Origin: Punctularia strigosozonata HHB-11173 SS5
Lineage: Eukaryota; Basidiomycota; Agaricomycetes; Corticiales; Punctulariaceae
NCBI RefSeq assembly: GCF_000264995.1
Contig: NW_006767433.1
Span: 3,836,209-3,900,208, forward strand
Reading direction: 5' to 3'
Length of the DNA: 64,000 bases
Position 1 is the stretch's first letter. Each line of letters opens with the position of its first letter. The notes under the pieces are model-generated. The model was not told where the DNA came from. It saw only the letters and a program-made list of their open reading frames with translations, and made no database searches. This document shows, in pieces, positions 31,233-43,200 of the stretch. Made by a program: the position numbers and the translations under genes.

Positions 31233-33225
31233 ATGGCACATTCTCAATTGCAAAGCCTTCGTTGCCGATTGCAAGAGGCGTTGAATCAGATCACAGCTTA
31301 TCGTCCGTCCGTTAACGAACCTCCCGTCATCGATTCTGCGAGTCAAAGTAGCGGGACAGGTCGAGCAGACAGCGCACACAGCATATCGGGTCTACGGCTT
31401 CTCCGGGATGAGGTCAAACGTGATCTCTACGCATTGGACCAGGCGAGTTCTGGACGAATAGATCGCTGTCCTACCAGATAATCGCAACCGTTGAAATCAC
31501 CAGTCTGACAATGTATGTAAATAGTTTCTGGCTCGTCCTGGATGCGACAGCTTACCTGCGCCATCGACGAACGCGCCTTACCTATTAGCGGTATGGAAGG
31601 CGTTGCTTAGCGCACCTCCCCCGATCACATACGTATGGAGGCATTTTCCAATATCCCTCGACAGTAAAGGGGCGACCTCTTCTCGTAGAAATGCCCGCAC
31701 CCGCGACCCGGGCGTCAAAGTCGACATTGTCGCAGACGACGGGAGGCAGTGGATACGCGTAAACACGTAAGTCAACGACGTATCTTTCTGCACAGACAAA
31801 GTGATGAAACGCGCTGCTCCTCCAAGAATAAAAAATTCGCGAATACTAGCCGAACTGCGTGAAATGGACTCGTATTCAACGGGATCTGACTCCGACTCCG
31901 AAATCGACGACATACCTTCTTCCCGGGTCGTCGATGCAGGTGGTAATGAAGGGAATTCGCTCCTGCGCATGGGTCGCTCGCTACTGGATGCCGCTCTGGT
32001 AAATCCTGTGAACTACTCTGACTGTTCCGTGACACCCACCGTGACTATGCTCCTCCCTCGGCTGGACCTCTCAAATGCATGCGATTTCGACCCACGAATA
32101 CAGGAAACTGTAGTTTTGCTCCGCAAGTGGGGCATTGATACACGCACGGGAGAAGAGGCCATAAGCCTCGATGAAAATCTGCATGAACGATTCGCCTCGC
32201 ATGGTCCAAGCACACGGGAACTTCGAATCACCACAAGGATCAATCTTGATCTCTCAATGCTCATCGCTCTGGTCTCCGATCTCACACATTCACCCTTGCC
32301 ATCAAATGAAGATGAGGCTAGGCAACGCTTCGTACCCTCAGAGAGCTACCGACTCTGGAAAAATGGTCGCATAGCTTCAGGATATCGTACCGGAGCTCAA
32401 GATGACGGTTCCGATATCAAATATTCCCGGGCTCTTACAACTCAAGTCATACAAGAGATGCGCAGCAGTCTTCTTCTAGATATTCACGACAGGTTACAAT
32501 CCGCATCTCCTGGCGCGATCCGATACGAAGGGGCAGTCACGGATCAGCCTGTTCAGCACTCGACATTGAGTGATGTAGAGTTCTGGACAACCCCTGATGC
32601 GCGCGACCGTTGCTTCCGCATCGTCGAGAAGATCGGAGGACCTCATGAGAAGCGACGGTTCTCAGCTCTCTTCCCAGATTGTAGCGGAATGTGCCTGACT
32701 GAACTTCAGGCGCAGACAATGTACTGGAAAAGCTCACGCTTCGGCGCAATGTTTCTGCCCTTCGCTCCGATCCATGTTTTCCCTGACAGCATTCCCACTT
32801 CCCAAGAGTTGCCCGATGAAACGGATAACACGGATCCGTTCTTCGCCGTGCTCAAACAAACCTGCTCTATGATTCTTTCTTCAGGCACCATACCCGGCGC
32901 GAGAACACCCAACGAGAGTGCCTCTACATCAAGCACTTCAGCCCCTGGATTAAATGACGAAATCGAGCCTGCTGCAGTGACTATTATGGACCCCAAGCTC
33001 ACCGTGCATACCGTGCAAAGTATGCTGTGGGGGGCTTCTCGAGGATGGACGACTATGACGGCCAACAGGGGCAGTGTCAAAGCGGTTCTGAAGCACATGC
33101 AAAGAATGGCAACTCTCGACGCTTCGCTGAGAATGACGAAGGCGGCGCAAACGACCCTAGCGGCGGTCTGGACCGTGGAACCGCGAAGTTTGGCGGAAGC
33201 AATGCGTTTCGACTTCCAGGAATGA
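31233..33225 (+). CDS. DUF1308 (UPF0415/C7orf25-like) protein
   Basis: Three exons, 31233-31442, 31525-31766 and 31827-33225, give 616 residues. The family, found from fungi to humans (C7orf25), has no firmly known function; a PIN-like nuclease fold has been proposed for its C-terminal part. Recognisable segments are ISGLRLLRDEVKRDLYALDQ, PSTNAPYLLAVWKALLSAP, VKVDIVADDGRQWIRVNT, RILAELREMDSYSTGSDSDS, INLDLSMLIALVSDLTHSPL, MRSSLLLDIHDRL and EFWTTPDARDRCFRIVEKIG. Intron 1 (31443-31524, 82 nt) has a GC donor (CAG/GCGAGT); reading it as intron joins LDQ to FLARPGCDSLPAPSTNAPY, as the family requires. The last exon ends AEAMRFDFQE, close to the family end. Confidence 0.85.
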
Positions 33226-34102
33226 AAGTGAGCTGGGATCGTGTCGATCTCTTCGCAACAGCGTCCTTATCTTGATATGGAGGCGTCGGAATATTCGATG
33301 TCGGCGCTGTCCGGCGGTCTCATCGTACCTTAGCCGTCGGTCATGGTATGAACATTTCAAGTTTCTGCACCTTCGCTTCGCCTGAAACAGAGGGTGGAAA
33401 TGCGCAGATCATCCATCCTCTTAACCTGACACCAGGCCTCGGATGACCATGCTACCTGATTCTTATGCGTTCAAGGCGTGTCTCACATGTTACTTCGGAC
33501 ACCAACGTGCAGCAATGGCATGGAGGTAGCCAGCTTCCCTCACCATGGAGCAATATCAGCGCACATGAGAAGTAGAATAGCAATCGAGTAGTAGTAACGT
33601 GCTGTGGTGCTTTTACTAACGTGTAGCATGTCCAAATTGCTATCGGGCCGAGCGCTGCCGCGTTGCTGTGTCCCTTCAGACGATCTTGAAGCTTGGTGGT
33701 CCGATCGCGCCGTTGGGTGTTAGTATGCGCCACGATGCTGGTGTTTGTACCAACGATGGTCCTACCTAATCTCCAGATCCGTGTCTCTCGGGCCATCGGC
33801 AACAGAATAATTCTGGTTTCACGTTGTCAAACGTCTTCTCGAACCCGACCGAGGCGGTCTGCTTGCGAAGTATGACGGTGCCAACATCCCGGTCGACGGT
33901 AAGTCCATCAAGATGTTGTGTAGTATACAGTGAAAATCGCCGACGCATACAAGTACTGTTAGCTGGCACTTTGCCCCAACAAGGGAAGTACAACGAATGC
34001 CGTGTAGTGCGTAGTTTACAAATGCGTAATCATACGAGATTACATACGAGTGTATCACCGTCCATTAAACGTCCCCGAAGAGTCAAGAAGAAATGTAGGA
34101 TG
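33226..34102. other. Intergenic region between convergent genes
   Basis: About 880 bp between the DUF1308 gene and the CCCH gene. No coding signal, repeat or RNA gene recognised; moderately AT-rich. Confidence 0.45.
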
Positions 34103-35660
34103 TCAGTCGCCGGTGGTGAAATCAACCTGCGCAGACGCGCCGACAATGTTAACGCTGACGCGTCGCGCATGTCCGCGGTAAGCCCGATCCGGCAAGCGGT
34201 ACATCTCAGGCTCTGAAATAGAGACGCGCCGCTGGTGTGAACGAGGACCGCGCAGGGCAGGCGTAACGCCAGCTGATACAGCATCGCCTACTGTGTTGGA
34301 GACGCAGCCTGCGGCGCCAGTCTTCTCGCGCCTGCCGGGTGATTCGGCAATGGCGCTCACGCTGAACGGCGATGGACTGCCATCGATGGACTTGGGAGAA
34401 GGCGGCGGCGCAGCTGGAAATCTTGATCCAAGTTCCTCTTCGTCCGCTGAGGTCGGCGTTTCAACGCTCTGAGTCGGAACTGCAACCGGCGAAACAGAAC
34501 GCGGAGAGTATGCCTGAGAGGCGCCGGACCTTCCAGCAAGCATGTCGAGTGCAGGGCCCATGGAGAACGTGCGCGGGATGTGAGCCGCTGACATTGCGGG
34601 ACTATCAGATGGCAGGATCTGGTATGACGGGGTCGACGGCTGGCCCACGGACACGGGGAATTGGTACGACGGGCTGCTGCGTACGACCTCCGGTTCGTCA
34701 GGGTGTCTGAATGGGCAGTGCCCGCCACGACTGCGAGGACAATTCGGAAACTTCAAACACGGCGTATACTCAATGTCTATGATCAAGGTCTGAGTCACGG
34801 TCCACTGCCGAACGGAAGAGAATGCACGCACAAGGAGCGATATCCTCAGGATGGTAGTATTGGCAGTTCTCGTAACGGCAGTTCCCCTGAACAAAAGCCC
34901 AACAGTGGGATCGCTTGGTTCCAATCCGCGTTCCCCCGCCCAATGCTCCGCGGCGCACATAGTTAGCCTCCGCTGAGTTGTCGTTTCTTTCCGTGGGCTG
35001 TGGGTTCGTAACCTCGGCTGAGCGAGAGTTGGGAGATGATAAAGGAAAGGATAAGTTATGGATACTGCAGGTGAGAGTAAGCACAAGAGAGACAAAAAGA
35101 GTTACAATATCTAGAGCGCCCACGCACTATTTGCACTTGTCGCCTAAGGGACACCAGCCGTTGTTCTTGACGAAGTGTCTGCAAGGCATTGTCTTGTACG
35201 ATATGTTGTGCCAATGTACCTGTTCCCGAGGGTGGTTCATCACCTGAACACGTGGGTGAAGAGACTGCCTCCCTAACCAGGGAGGGCGACCTAAGTTGGG
35301 GAGGCCTGAACGAGAAGCTGTCGATGGGTCATGCAATGAGGGTCGCCCTACAGGCGCAAACGCCTCAGCCGAACAATGATACGCTGGCATGGGGATGGTT
35401 GGTGTATTATAGTTATAACCATAATAGGCAGGGGTCGCGAGATGAGTCGTCATTAGGTGGTCTGTCCGTGGGGGTATAGGGACAGCTCCACGGGTATAGT
35501 CGGCTATTGGCCACGCTAGAGGAAGTCCGGGATACATGGAGCGAGGGAGTTGATGGGAGGTTGAGTAGGAGGTCAGCCAAGGCGAAGGACCATATGCTGA
35601 CGAAGGAGAATGTGGCAGCAATTGCGTCTCTCCCTGATAGCCATACTCAGGTGAAGGTCC
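34103..35660 (-). CDS. CCCH zinc-finger protein with three fingers (5' end uncertain)
   Basis: The last exon is 34103-34776, joined through a 55-nt intron to an exon ending at 34832. A 5' exon covers 35128 to about 35660. The start codon was not found, since the longest frame begins at TTG 35621, and the splice near 34900-35127 is unresolved. Three CCCH-type fingers are visible: TMPCRHFVKNNGWCPLGDKC, SHCWAFVQGNCRYENCQYYH and TPCLKFPNCPRSRGGHCPFRH. Such fingers usually bind RNA, often AU-rich 3' UTRs or polyadenylation signals. The C-terminal 200 residues are Ser/Pro-rich with a few arginine/serine motifs (RGPRSHQRRVSISEPEMYRL, ARRVSVNIVG) that look like 14-3-3 or kinase sites. The N-terminal 150 residues are Pro/Tyr-rich. 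The function is RNA-related by inference only. Confidence 0.75.
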
Positions 35661-35679
35661 GACTGCCCCGACTGGCTGA

Positions 35680-37771
35680 GGCCGCGTGGTGTAGACAGAT
35701 CCTATAGAGGTTGAGATTTAACGAAGCGACGGTATGTTGCGGGGCTTACCCCAGTGGTCAGGATCCATCGTCCAATTCCGTTGGCGAGGCGAAGGCAGGT
35801 CGATTAATGCTCGCCGTTGCTGCGAGCGTGACCAACGATCTGTGCTTCGGGGTCAGAAAGGGACGGAGAAGACGCAGCTTCACCGTGGCTTTAAACCTAT
35901 GCAGCTCAGTGAAGTCGAAGAAACCAGCAACACTGAAGGCAAGCGGTGTAATAGAGAGCCATTGGCACGTGTATCTCACGCGAGTTCAATTCCTGCTCCA
36001 AGCACCGGACTTGCGATTCGTGCACAGCAATCGCCGGGACAGAAAAAACTGTAGCGCCGGGTCCATTAGGCACGGAAGTATTAGGGAGGAGTTGCCTTGC
36101 ATGGGCGACTACAGCGCCATAGACGTCCTCGATTTTGACCAAGGTTTCGATACTATCGCCGTCTGGTAGGCGATGAGGGTAGAGGGCAAGTTCAAGACAT
36201 GGGTGAGAGACCTCCTTACACATGTAGAGGCACTGGTGGGGATGACATATGTGCACAGCAAGTCTTTGCAACGCGGACATAGCGAGGACGGAACGCAAGG
36301 CAAATGCGTGGCGATTACGTGATCGTCAATCTTAAAGTATGAATGTCAATAATGCGGCGTACAGGAAGCTATTTCCAAGGCACTGTAGAGAGCACACACT
36401 TGGATGTCCGCAAAAATCTCTGCGCGAAAACATAGTACCCCATAGTCCAAAGAACTTCGGCGAAGTGGAGTAGCGGTCGGAGGTGACATCGGAAATAACC
36501 AGCCGGCGACAAGCGCAGACGCCACGAGGCAGCCACGATGGTCCTCAGATTCGTCACAGCGCTTGCGAATTGGCTGGTCGAGGAAGCTCCTACCTCAGTT
36601 CGGCCAGGCTGAACTTGCAGGGATACATAGCTCTCCGGCACGCGCTAGGAGCGGGCAATGCTACCCGTCAGCCAAGCGGGATAACCCAAGCTGTTCCGGC
36701 TACCCTGCTCCAGACACGTACTGGGCCTGGTAGGAGCGTACAACGGATGAAGAAGTGGTGCAATGCTTGTTGAGCACCGAATGACCTCCAACCAAGTCGA
36801 CCGTACAAATGCGTTGAGACGGTGGTGATTAGGCGCTGATTTGTGTCGTTGCCAAAATCGTTCGCAAGGACATTCATGAACGGTGGGAAAGTAATGCGTC
36901 CTCATCGTTTCACTTCGAACGCCAGTGATTGTCGAAAATAGGCGGTCCAGGTCGAAGGCCCAAGCAAGCAGGAGATGCGCACGTGATGCGTTGCAAGTGG
37001 AACGGCTCCCATCCTTACTTGGCTCATGAACGTTACTTGTTGAGAACTTCAAATCCAAAGAAATCTAGCGAATCTAGCGACAACCAGTTGGCAGTATAAG
37101 TAGCGCGAAATATTGAGGCTGCCAGCTAAGCATTGGAACACCCGAAATCACGCGCGGACTCATGGTTTCGTGCAAATCCTTGCAAATCCTCGCCAAGCTC
37201 GGAATTCACCATCAACGTTGAATGCGCACACACAGTACTTACTTGCCGAGCGCACTCACTAGCGTAGATAGTTAATCATTGGCACACGACATGAGGTGGG
37301 TAAGGTCAGAATCGAACTCATACCATCCATCCTAGGCCATATATGTGCAGAGAAATCATCGATTGATATCCGCATACTCAGGCTGCGTGGAACTTGCCCT
37401 TACCCGCGTGGCGCGCTCCCAGGAAGCGCACCTGTACAACGCAGCTGAGGCATCGCGTAGATGTCTTCTAGACTGACTAAGAATAGGAAAATAGGAAAGA
37501 ATCAAAGATGAGGTCGCTCGACGTTCTGCGCATCGCGGAACATGTTACGTATGTTGTACCGAAACACTCGCCCAGCGTGTGCGCACTTACACCACGTTTA
37601 GTTGATGACAAGATCTCTAGGAATATGAGAATAGTGCTGCCACGAGGTCATCTGAAAAGCTGGCTGTGCAAGCTAGAGCAGCAAGCCATCGGCGTCCATA
37701 TCTGGATCGGACCCGCGTAACTCGGCATGGACATGGCGGCAAATGATGTTATATCGATTTCATCTTGTACC
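35680..37771. other. Gene-poor stretch, about 2.1 kb
   Basis: The longest gap in the window. Open frames on both strands (for example 35711-36169 plus, 36645-37058 minus) show no domain, unlikely composition and no exon chain. Small local duplications occur, such as two copies of TCTAGCGAA near 37073 and AATCCTTGCAAATCC near 37176. I see no transposon ends. The left 50-100 bases must hold the missing 5' part and promoter of the CCCH gene. Confidence 0.45.
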
Positions 37772-39973
37772 TTACGAGGGGAAGTTAACGCCTTGCGCCA
37801 GCGGAGCAGCATCAGAGAAATTAATGGTGCATGCGCTCCAGCGCATGTATTGCTTCCAAGCGTCACCACCCGACTCTCGTCCCCTAGAAGGATCAACAAT
37901 GAGTCATGATTAGACAAGCGACAACGGTAGCGGCTCACCATCCAGTGCTCTACGCGCCGTAACAACAGGGCGTCAGCACTACTCCTAATCGATGTAACGA
38001 AGTGAGTACGGTACCTTATTCCCTCCAAATGCGGCGCCAATTTCAGCGCCGCTGGTTCCGACGTTGACCTGTACGTCTTTAATCGTTTCGATCCGTTATT
38101 ATAATATCTTGACTCACATTAACTATCCCTGTGTCAGAGCCTGCGGGCCCGATCCACTTACCAACATTCCGCAAATCTCTGGTCCAGAGGCTGGCGGACA
38201 AACCCTGAGGCACGGCGTTGTTCCACTCAATGGCTTTCTCCAGTTCGTCAAAGACGGCAACAGAAAGCACTGGTGCAAAGGTCTCCGTGCTCCAGATAGG
38301 GTCCGCGGTGTCCGTTGACTTGGGGATAGCTATCGTGGGCTGTACGAAATTTCCCTGGTCGAGAGGTGATCGAGAATACCTCTCGCCGCCCGCAAGGATT
38401 TCAGCCCCTGATTTCCGCAAGTGTTCCACGGCATTCAGGTAAATACCAACGGCTGCCTGAGTATGCAAGGGCCCGAGAAGGGTGTCCTTGACGAGGGGAT
38501 CTCCGGCCGGCACGGAAGAGTAGAGTTTCTGCAAGCGAGCTAAGAACTCGTCCGCAATGTCACGATGGAGATAAAGTCTTCTGGTGGATGTGCATCGCTG
38601 TCCCGCAGTGCCTACTGCACCAAAGAAGACAGCGGGTATGGCGAGCGACAAATCAGCATCTGGCATGATCACAGAAGCTGTGAAATTGTCAGGAAGCTAT
38701 CATCGTTGTACCTGGCATCACAAACCATTGTTTCCTCCAAGCTCTAACAAAACTTTACCGAACCGAGACTGAACCACCTTCCCCACAGCACGTCCGACGG
38801 CTTCGCTTCCGGTAAATGACACTGCACAATAGTCATTGAGCACAAAGTCATGAAAAGATAGTGCGACAAACCCATGTCGACGCTCTTGTCCTGCACTACG
38901 GCCTCCCCGATATCTTTGCCACCGGTGACGAGACTGGCCACCGCGCCATTGACCCCATTCTTCTCCAGAACGGATGCGATGATTTTGGTTACAGCGATCG
39001 AGCACAACGGCGTGCCTGATAATTTCTTAGGAGTGTCAGATCCTCCCATCGGGATGTGAGTACGCACTAGGTGACGGCTTCCACAACGTGGCATTGCCCG
39101 CGGCCAACGAAAGAGCCAAATTCCTACAGGAACGTCAGAAACATACGAGCTGCTTCATCAGGCAGAATAAACGGCACCATCCGTAGACAGCCACAGGAAA
39201 GTTGAAAGCAGACAGGACCGCTACAACACCAAGAGGGTTCGGCACTAAGGGGCGTCGTTGAGCGCAACAGCAGGTGCGACGTTGTGTTATTCTCACCTTC
39301 TAGGATGGTATGCCCCGGACGTTCGGATGCTACAACTCTGCCATTCATCATGCGGGAGAGGCCAACAGCGTAGTCACACTTTTGCCATCAAGACTTTGAC
39401 GTGCAGTCTCGAAGAACGCCGACCTACGATGTCGATGAACTCCTGCACCTCTCCTACACCTTCCGTTAGGATTTTGCCCATCTCCAACGAGACAAGAGCG
39501 CCGAGCTCGTCCCGCTATGTAGATAGTTAGTCACCATTTGCGGCACATGATGATGCTCAGTAGCAAAGTCACCTTCGCAGCCAGTGCCTCTCGTATCTGT
39601 CTCAATATTTCGCCCCGACGAGGGGCTGGTACGTGTCGAAAGTCCTGGTAGGCATCTCTGGCCTTTGCAAGAGTAGCATGGAGCTCGTCCGGGGTAGCCT
39701 GTAGTAAGTCTCATGTTCAGTCTGTCGCGCTAACTGGGGTAGGCATTTGCGACTACTGACTGACTGCACGCGCGCAAGCACTTCACCAGTTGTTGGGCAC
39801 CTGCTCTCGAACACCTCGCCCGTTCCCCGCCATTCACCATCGTAGACACCGGCTAGTTCCCCAGAGCCAGGGATATTCACAGCCGACAGGATGGCGGATG
39901 CTCTACTGGAGAGCAAACGCGTCGAACGGGCGTTGAGGAATATACCCCGCCTGCAAGCCCTTGTCAAGCTCAT
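37772..39973 (-). CDS. ALDH7-family aldehyde dehydrogenase (antiquitin type), probably mitochondrial
   Basis: Twelve exons, in genomic order 37772-37883, 37939-37949, 38015-38068, 38118-38677, 38726-38821, 38872-39015, 39068-39123, 39178-39244, 39297-39378, 39428-39514, 39573-39698 and 39761-39973, give 535 residues. ALDH7 enzymes oxidise alpha-aminoadipic semialdehyde and related aldehydes with NAD. Diagnostic segments are [53 protein letters not shown], the catalytic Glu in [10 protein letters not shown], the catalytic Cys in [13 protein letters not shown], and [20 protein letters not shown] near the end, where most relatives have TGGG. The basic, Ser-rich start ([20 protein letters not shown]) looks like a mitochondrial presequence. 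One exon is only 11 nt (AGCACTGGATG). No frame defect was found. Confidence 0.93.
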
Positions 39974-40293
39974 GGTAGCTGATGAAGTTGGGTTGAGCGT
40001 GCGCTTGGTCGCGCCTTCATTTTGGATTGCCGTCGGATCGGACCTCGGCTGTCATGCATATGCCAATGGTTGCTGCGCAGGTGCGCGCTCAACGCGACAC
40101 CAAGTCCTCCGTTCCACGTGGTACCTCAGGGAGACTCAAGCAAACCCGATCCATTCACATGCTCAGGATGAGGAACGGTACAATTCGTATGCAGATGCCC
40201 CATGCGATTGAAGAAAAATACAATATGCAGATGGAACAGTCCCGACAGCAGGAAAAACAAAGGAACGAGAGCGTGAAGAGCGGATAAGCTGAA
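39974..40293. other. Intergenic region between ALDH7 and SET1
   Basis: A 320-bp spacer holding the ALDH7 promoter and the 3' end of SET1 (both on the minus strand). No coding signal. Confidence 0.4.
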
Positions 40294-43200
40294 TTAATTG
40301 AGATAACCACGGCATTTCGCAGAACCGCATAGGCAAGGTATCTTGTCCTGCTCGATAGGAAAGTGATAATCTGTTTACGTGCATGAATCAGTCTGTCTGT
40401 TGGAGTAGCGGAGGGCAACCCACCATAGGTGATCTCGTCGCCAAGTTCGATGTCCTGCTTGGCGTAGATGACAATCTTCTTCTCCCCATTAATCGTTATG
40501 ATCTTTGCGGTGCAGTTGGGATCGCATGAATGATTGATCAGACGGCTATAGTATTTCGTTAGCCATTGCTGAGGCCAGGTAACAGAACTAGAGGCGGCTA
40601 CGCACCCAAGATTGCCCTTCTTCGTCGCATCCACCACCAAATCTTCGTCTATACGGAAGAGGTAGCTGCTCCCGATCCCCTGCCGTTCATAGGCTTTCTC
40701 GCGTTTGTCTGCGACCTGCGCGCGGATGACCTCGCCGACGTACTCGATGACCATCTCGCCCCTCGCAATTCGCTCCATAGCATACAGACCCCAATCGTGG
40801 ATGGGTGAACGTGCAAACCGGAGATGCTTCTTGCGTGTCTGAAGCTGATTGAACTTAATGGTGAGTTCGGCGGCAGTGGTCTCGCCTTTGGACAGCGCCA
40901 TAGCTCGTTGTACTTGGTTGATCTCCTCCAAGCCTTGTGCTCGCCGTCGAGCGTTGGCGCGGTTTGATCGCGAGGAAACAACATGCTGAGGCTGAGGCGC
41001 CTCTTCGACGGCATCGGCGTCCGACGCCGACTGACGCGAAGCATACTGGGTGACATAGGCCGTTTTCTCCGCGTGCGAGATCTTGTAGTATCCTTCCGTC
41101 CGAGCGGACCCGGTGAGATGGACGTGGAAGGGGGGCGGTGCATCAGGGTCCGATGGCGGTGGAGCATCAGTCGAAGGCGGAAGCTCTCCGTATTGCTCCA
41201 GCGCCAACGCCATGCGCGCAAAGAAAAGGTCCTCATCGTCGGCGCACACATCGGACAGGCGCACTTCCATTGATGGAGCCTTCGGTTGGCTTGCATGTGC
41301 AGGCAGAGGTAAGACCGGTGCCGGAGTAAGCGAACCAGAACGCGAGCTGAGGGATGTGAGAGAAGGGCTAGGCGAGACGCGTATCTCTGCAACAGCTGCC
41401 AATGGAGGCTCACGCTCCGGCACAACGGTGTCGATAATGGGCTCGTCAACTGCTGGCATGTCTTGACCCTTCTTCGCCTTGCTCTTCTTCGCGACCTTCT
41501 TTCTGGCGCCATTGCCGTTGACGAGAGGCTGTTGTACTACGTCGGGAACGACTTTCTGCTTCTTCTTGACAGGCAGATCCGCAGGTTCTTCACTGGGCGT
41601 GCGCTTACGCGTAGTCACGGAAGCACGGTCTTCAGGCATATCGTCCTCTGACTCGAGTTCGTCCTCAAGGACTTTCCTGGACACGATCTTCCGCTTCTTC
41701 TTCGGCCTCGGCAGCGAAGCTTCCTCTTCACCGGCTTTCGGGCCCTCAACAACTACCGGTGTCTCGACGACCACCGGCCTTCTCTTCTCCTTCTTCCTGA
41801 ACGTCAGACCCTTGAGACCTTTCTTCTCGCCCCCTTCTTCCGCCTTCTTCTGCCGCGTGTCTACCACCTCCTGTAGTTTCCGACTCACCACCTTCTCCAT
41901 AAAGTCCTTTTTCAACGACAGCTTGAGCTCGGCGAGGATGACTGCCTTAGCCTGCTCCACCAGTTCGTCGTCTCTCCAGTGCGACTTGCAGGCTAACGAA
42001 CGCGAGGGAGCCGAATGCACCGAAACGCTCACAGTTCTGTGGGCCAGCATTCGCGCGCCGGAGTTGAGGACCTTCTCCGCGCGTCTTGCCGCATCCTTCG
42101 TGTTGAACGTCACGTACCACCCTTGATAGTCCTGAAGAACCTAAAACGTATATTAGACCCTCATCTCGAAACTTCTCGCAGAAACGGACACACCTTCTCA
42201 ACGTCGAACCCAGACAGAAAAGCCTTCACGTCGTCCTCCCTGACACCCGACATGGAGCCGCTTCCGTCAATTTTCACGTACTCCCACCCATTCCTTGCTA
42301 ACTCATCCAACACTGCCTCCTTCTCTCTATCTCTGGCATTCCTCGCGATGGTACCTGGTCGCCGTGTTACAGGAGAGACAGGCGAACGCGATCTTGACCA
42401 TGATCTCCGGCGCCGAGAAAACGAATATGACCGTGAAGATGACCGTGACAGCGAGCGCGAGCGAGAACGGGACTCGTCTCGCCAGCTGTAGTACCGAGGC
42501 CGGTGATTTGTATACCTTGACCGACCGCGGTCATAATCATGATGGTTGTCACGACCTCTATCCCGTCCACGGGCGTAGTCGCGACTCCGATCGCGTTCCC
42601 GGTCAGGTTGCTTTTCTCGCCCTTTTTCAGGATACCGGTCATGTTCAGAGTCGGAAGCAGATCCGGACACTCGAGCGCGGACCATAGCAGAAGGTGGTCG
42701 TCGCATCGAGCTCGAGGGCGCCGGGTCGACGGAACTGACGGGCTTGGCCGGTAAACCCGGAGGGAGTGGCCTTAGTGAAGGTGTGCCGGAGGTTGAATGG
42801 CTGGTGGAAGGATATATCGCGACGGGCGTGGTAGATGCGCCATGAAGAGGGGTAGCCGGACCGCCTACTTGACGAACCAGTTGCGGTATGAAGTTAGGAC
42901 GTTGGGGAAGCGACGCATGTGCGAGCGATGTCCCGGGTTTCCTCGTCGCCGCAGGATTGGCTGTAGCGCTTTGGGGTAGCGGCGTCCTGCTTACGGAAGT
43001 ACTTGATCCTGCAGCCGCGGGCGTCGCACTCGCACTCCCGGTGGATGTTCTCTGATCGGCAGCCTGAGCCTGGCTCGCCTTCCTGCGTTCCCCCTCTTCC
43101 CTCTTCAACCTTTCTTTCGCCTCAATCTCCCTCAACACAGCCCTCAACTTCCTCCCTCCAGCGTCCAGAACGATTCGCATAGGCTCTTTTTCGGATATCG

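Noticed and set aside
36645-37058. Open frame of 137 codons in the gene-poor gap
   Set aside because: No domain, no intron chain and unlikely composition.
37295-37335. tRNA-like T-arm (AATCGAA motif) on the minus strand
   Set aside because: The flanking bases do not form the required five-pair stem, and no acceptor or anticodon arm could be found.
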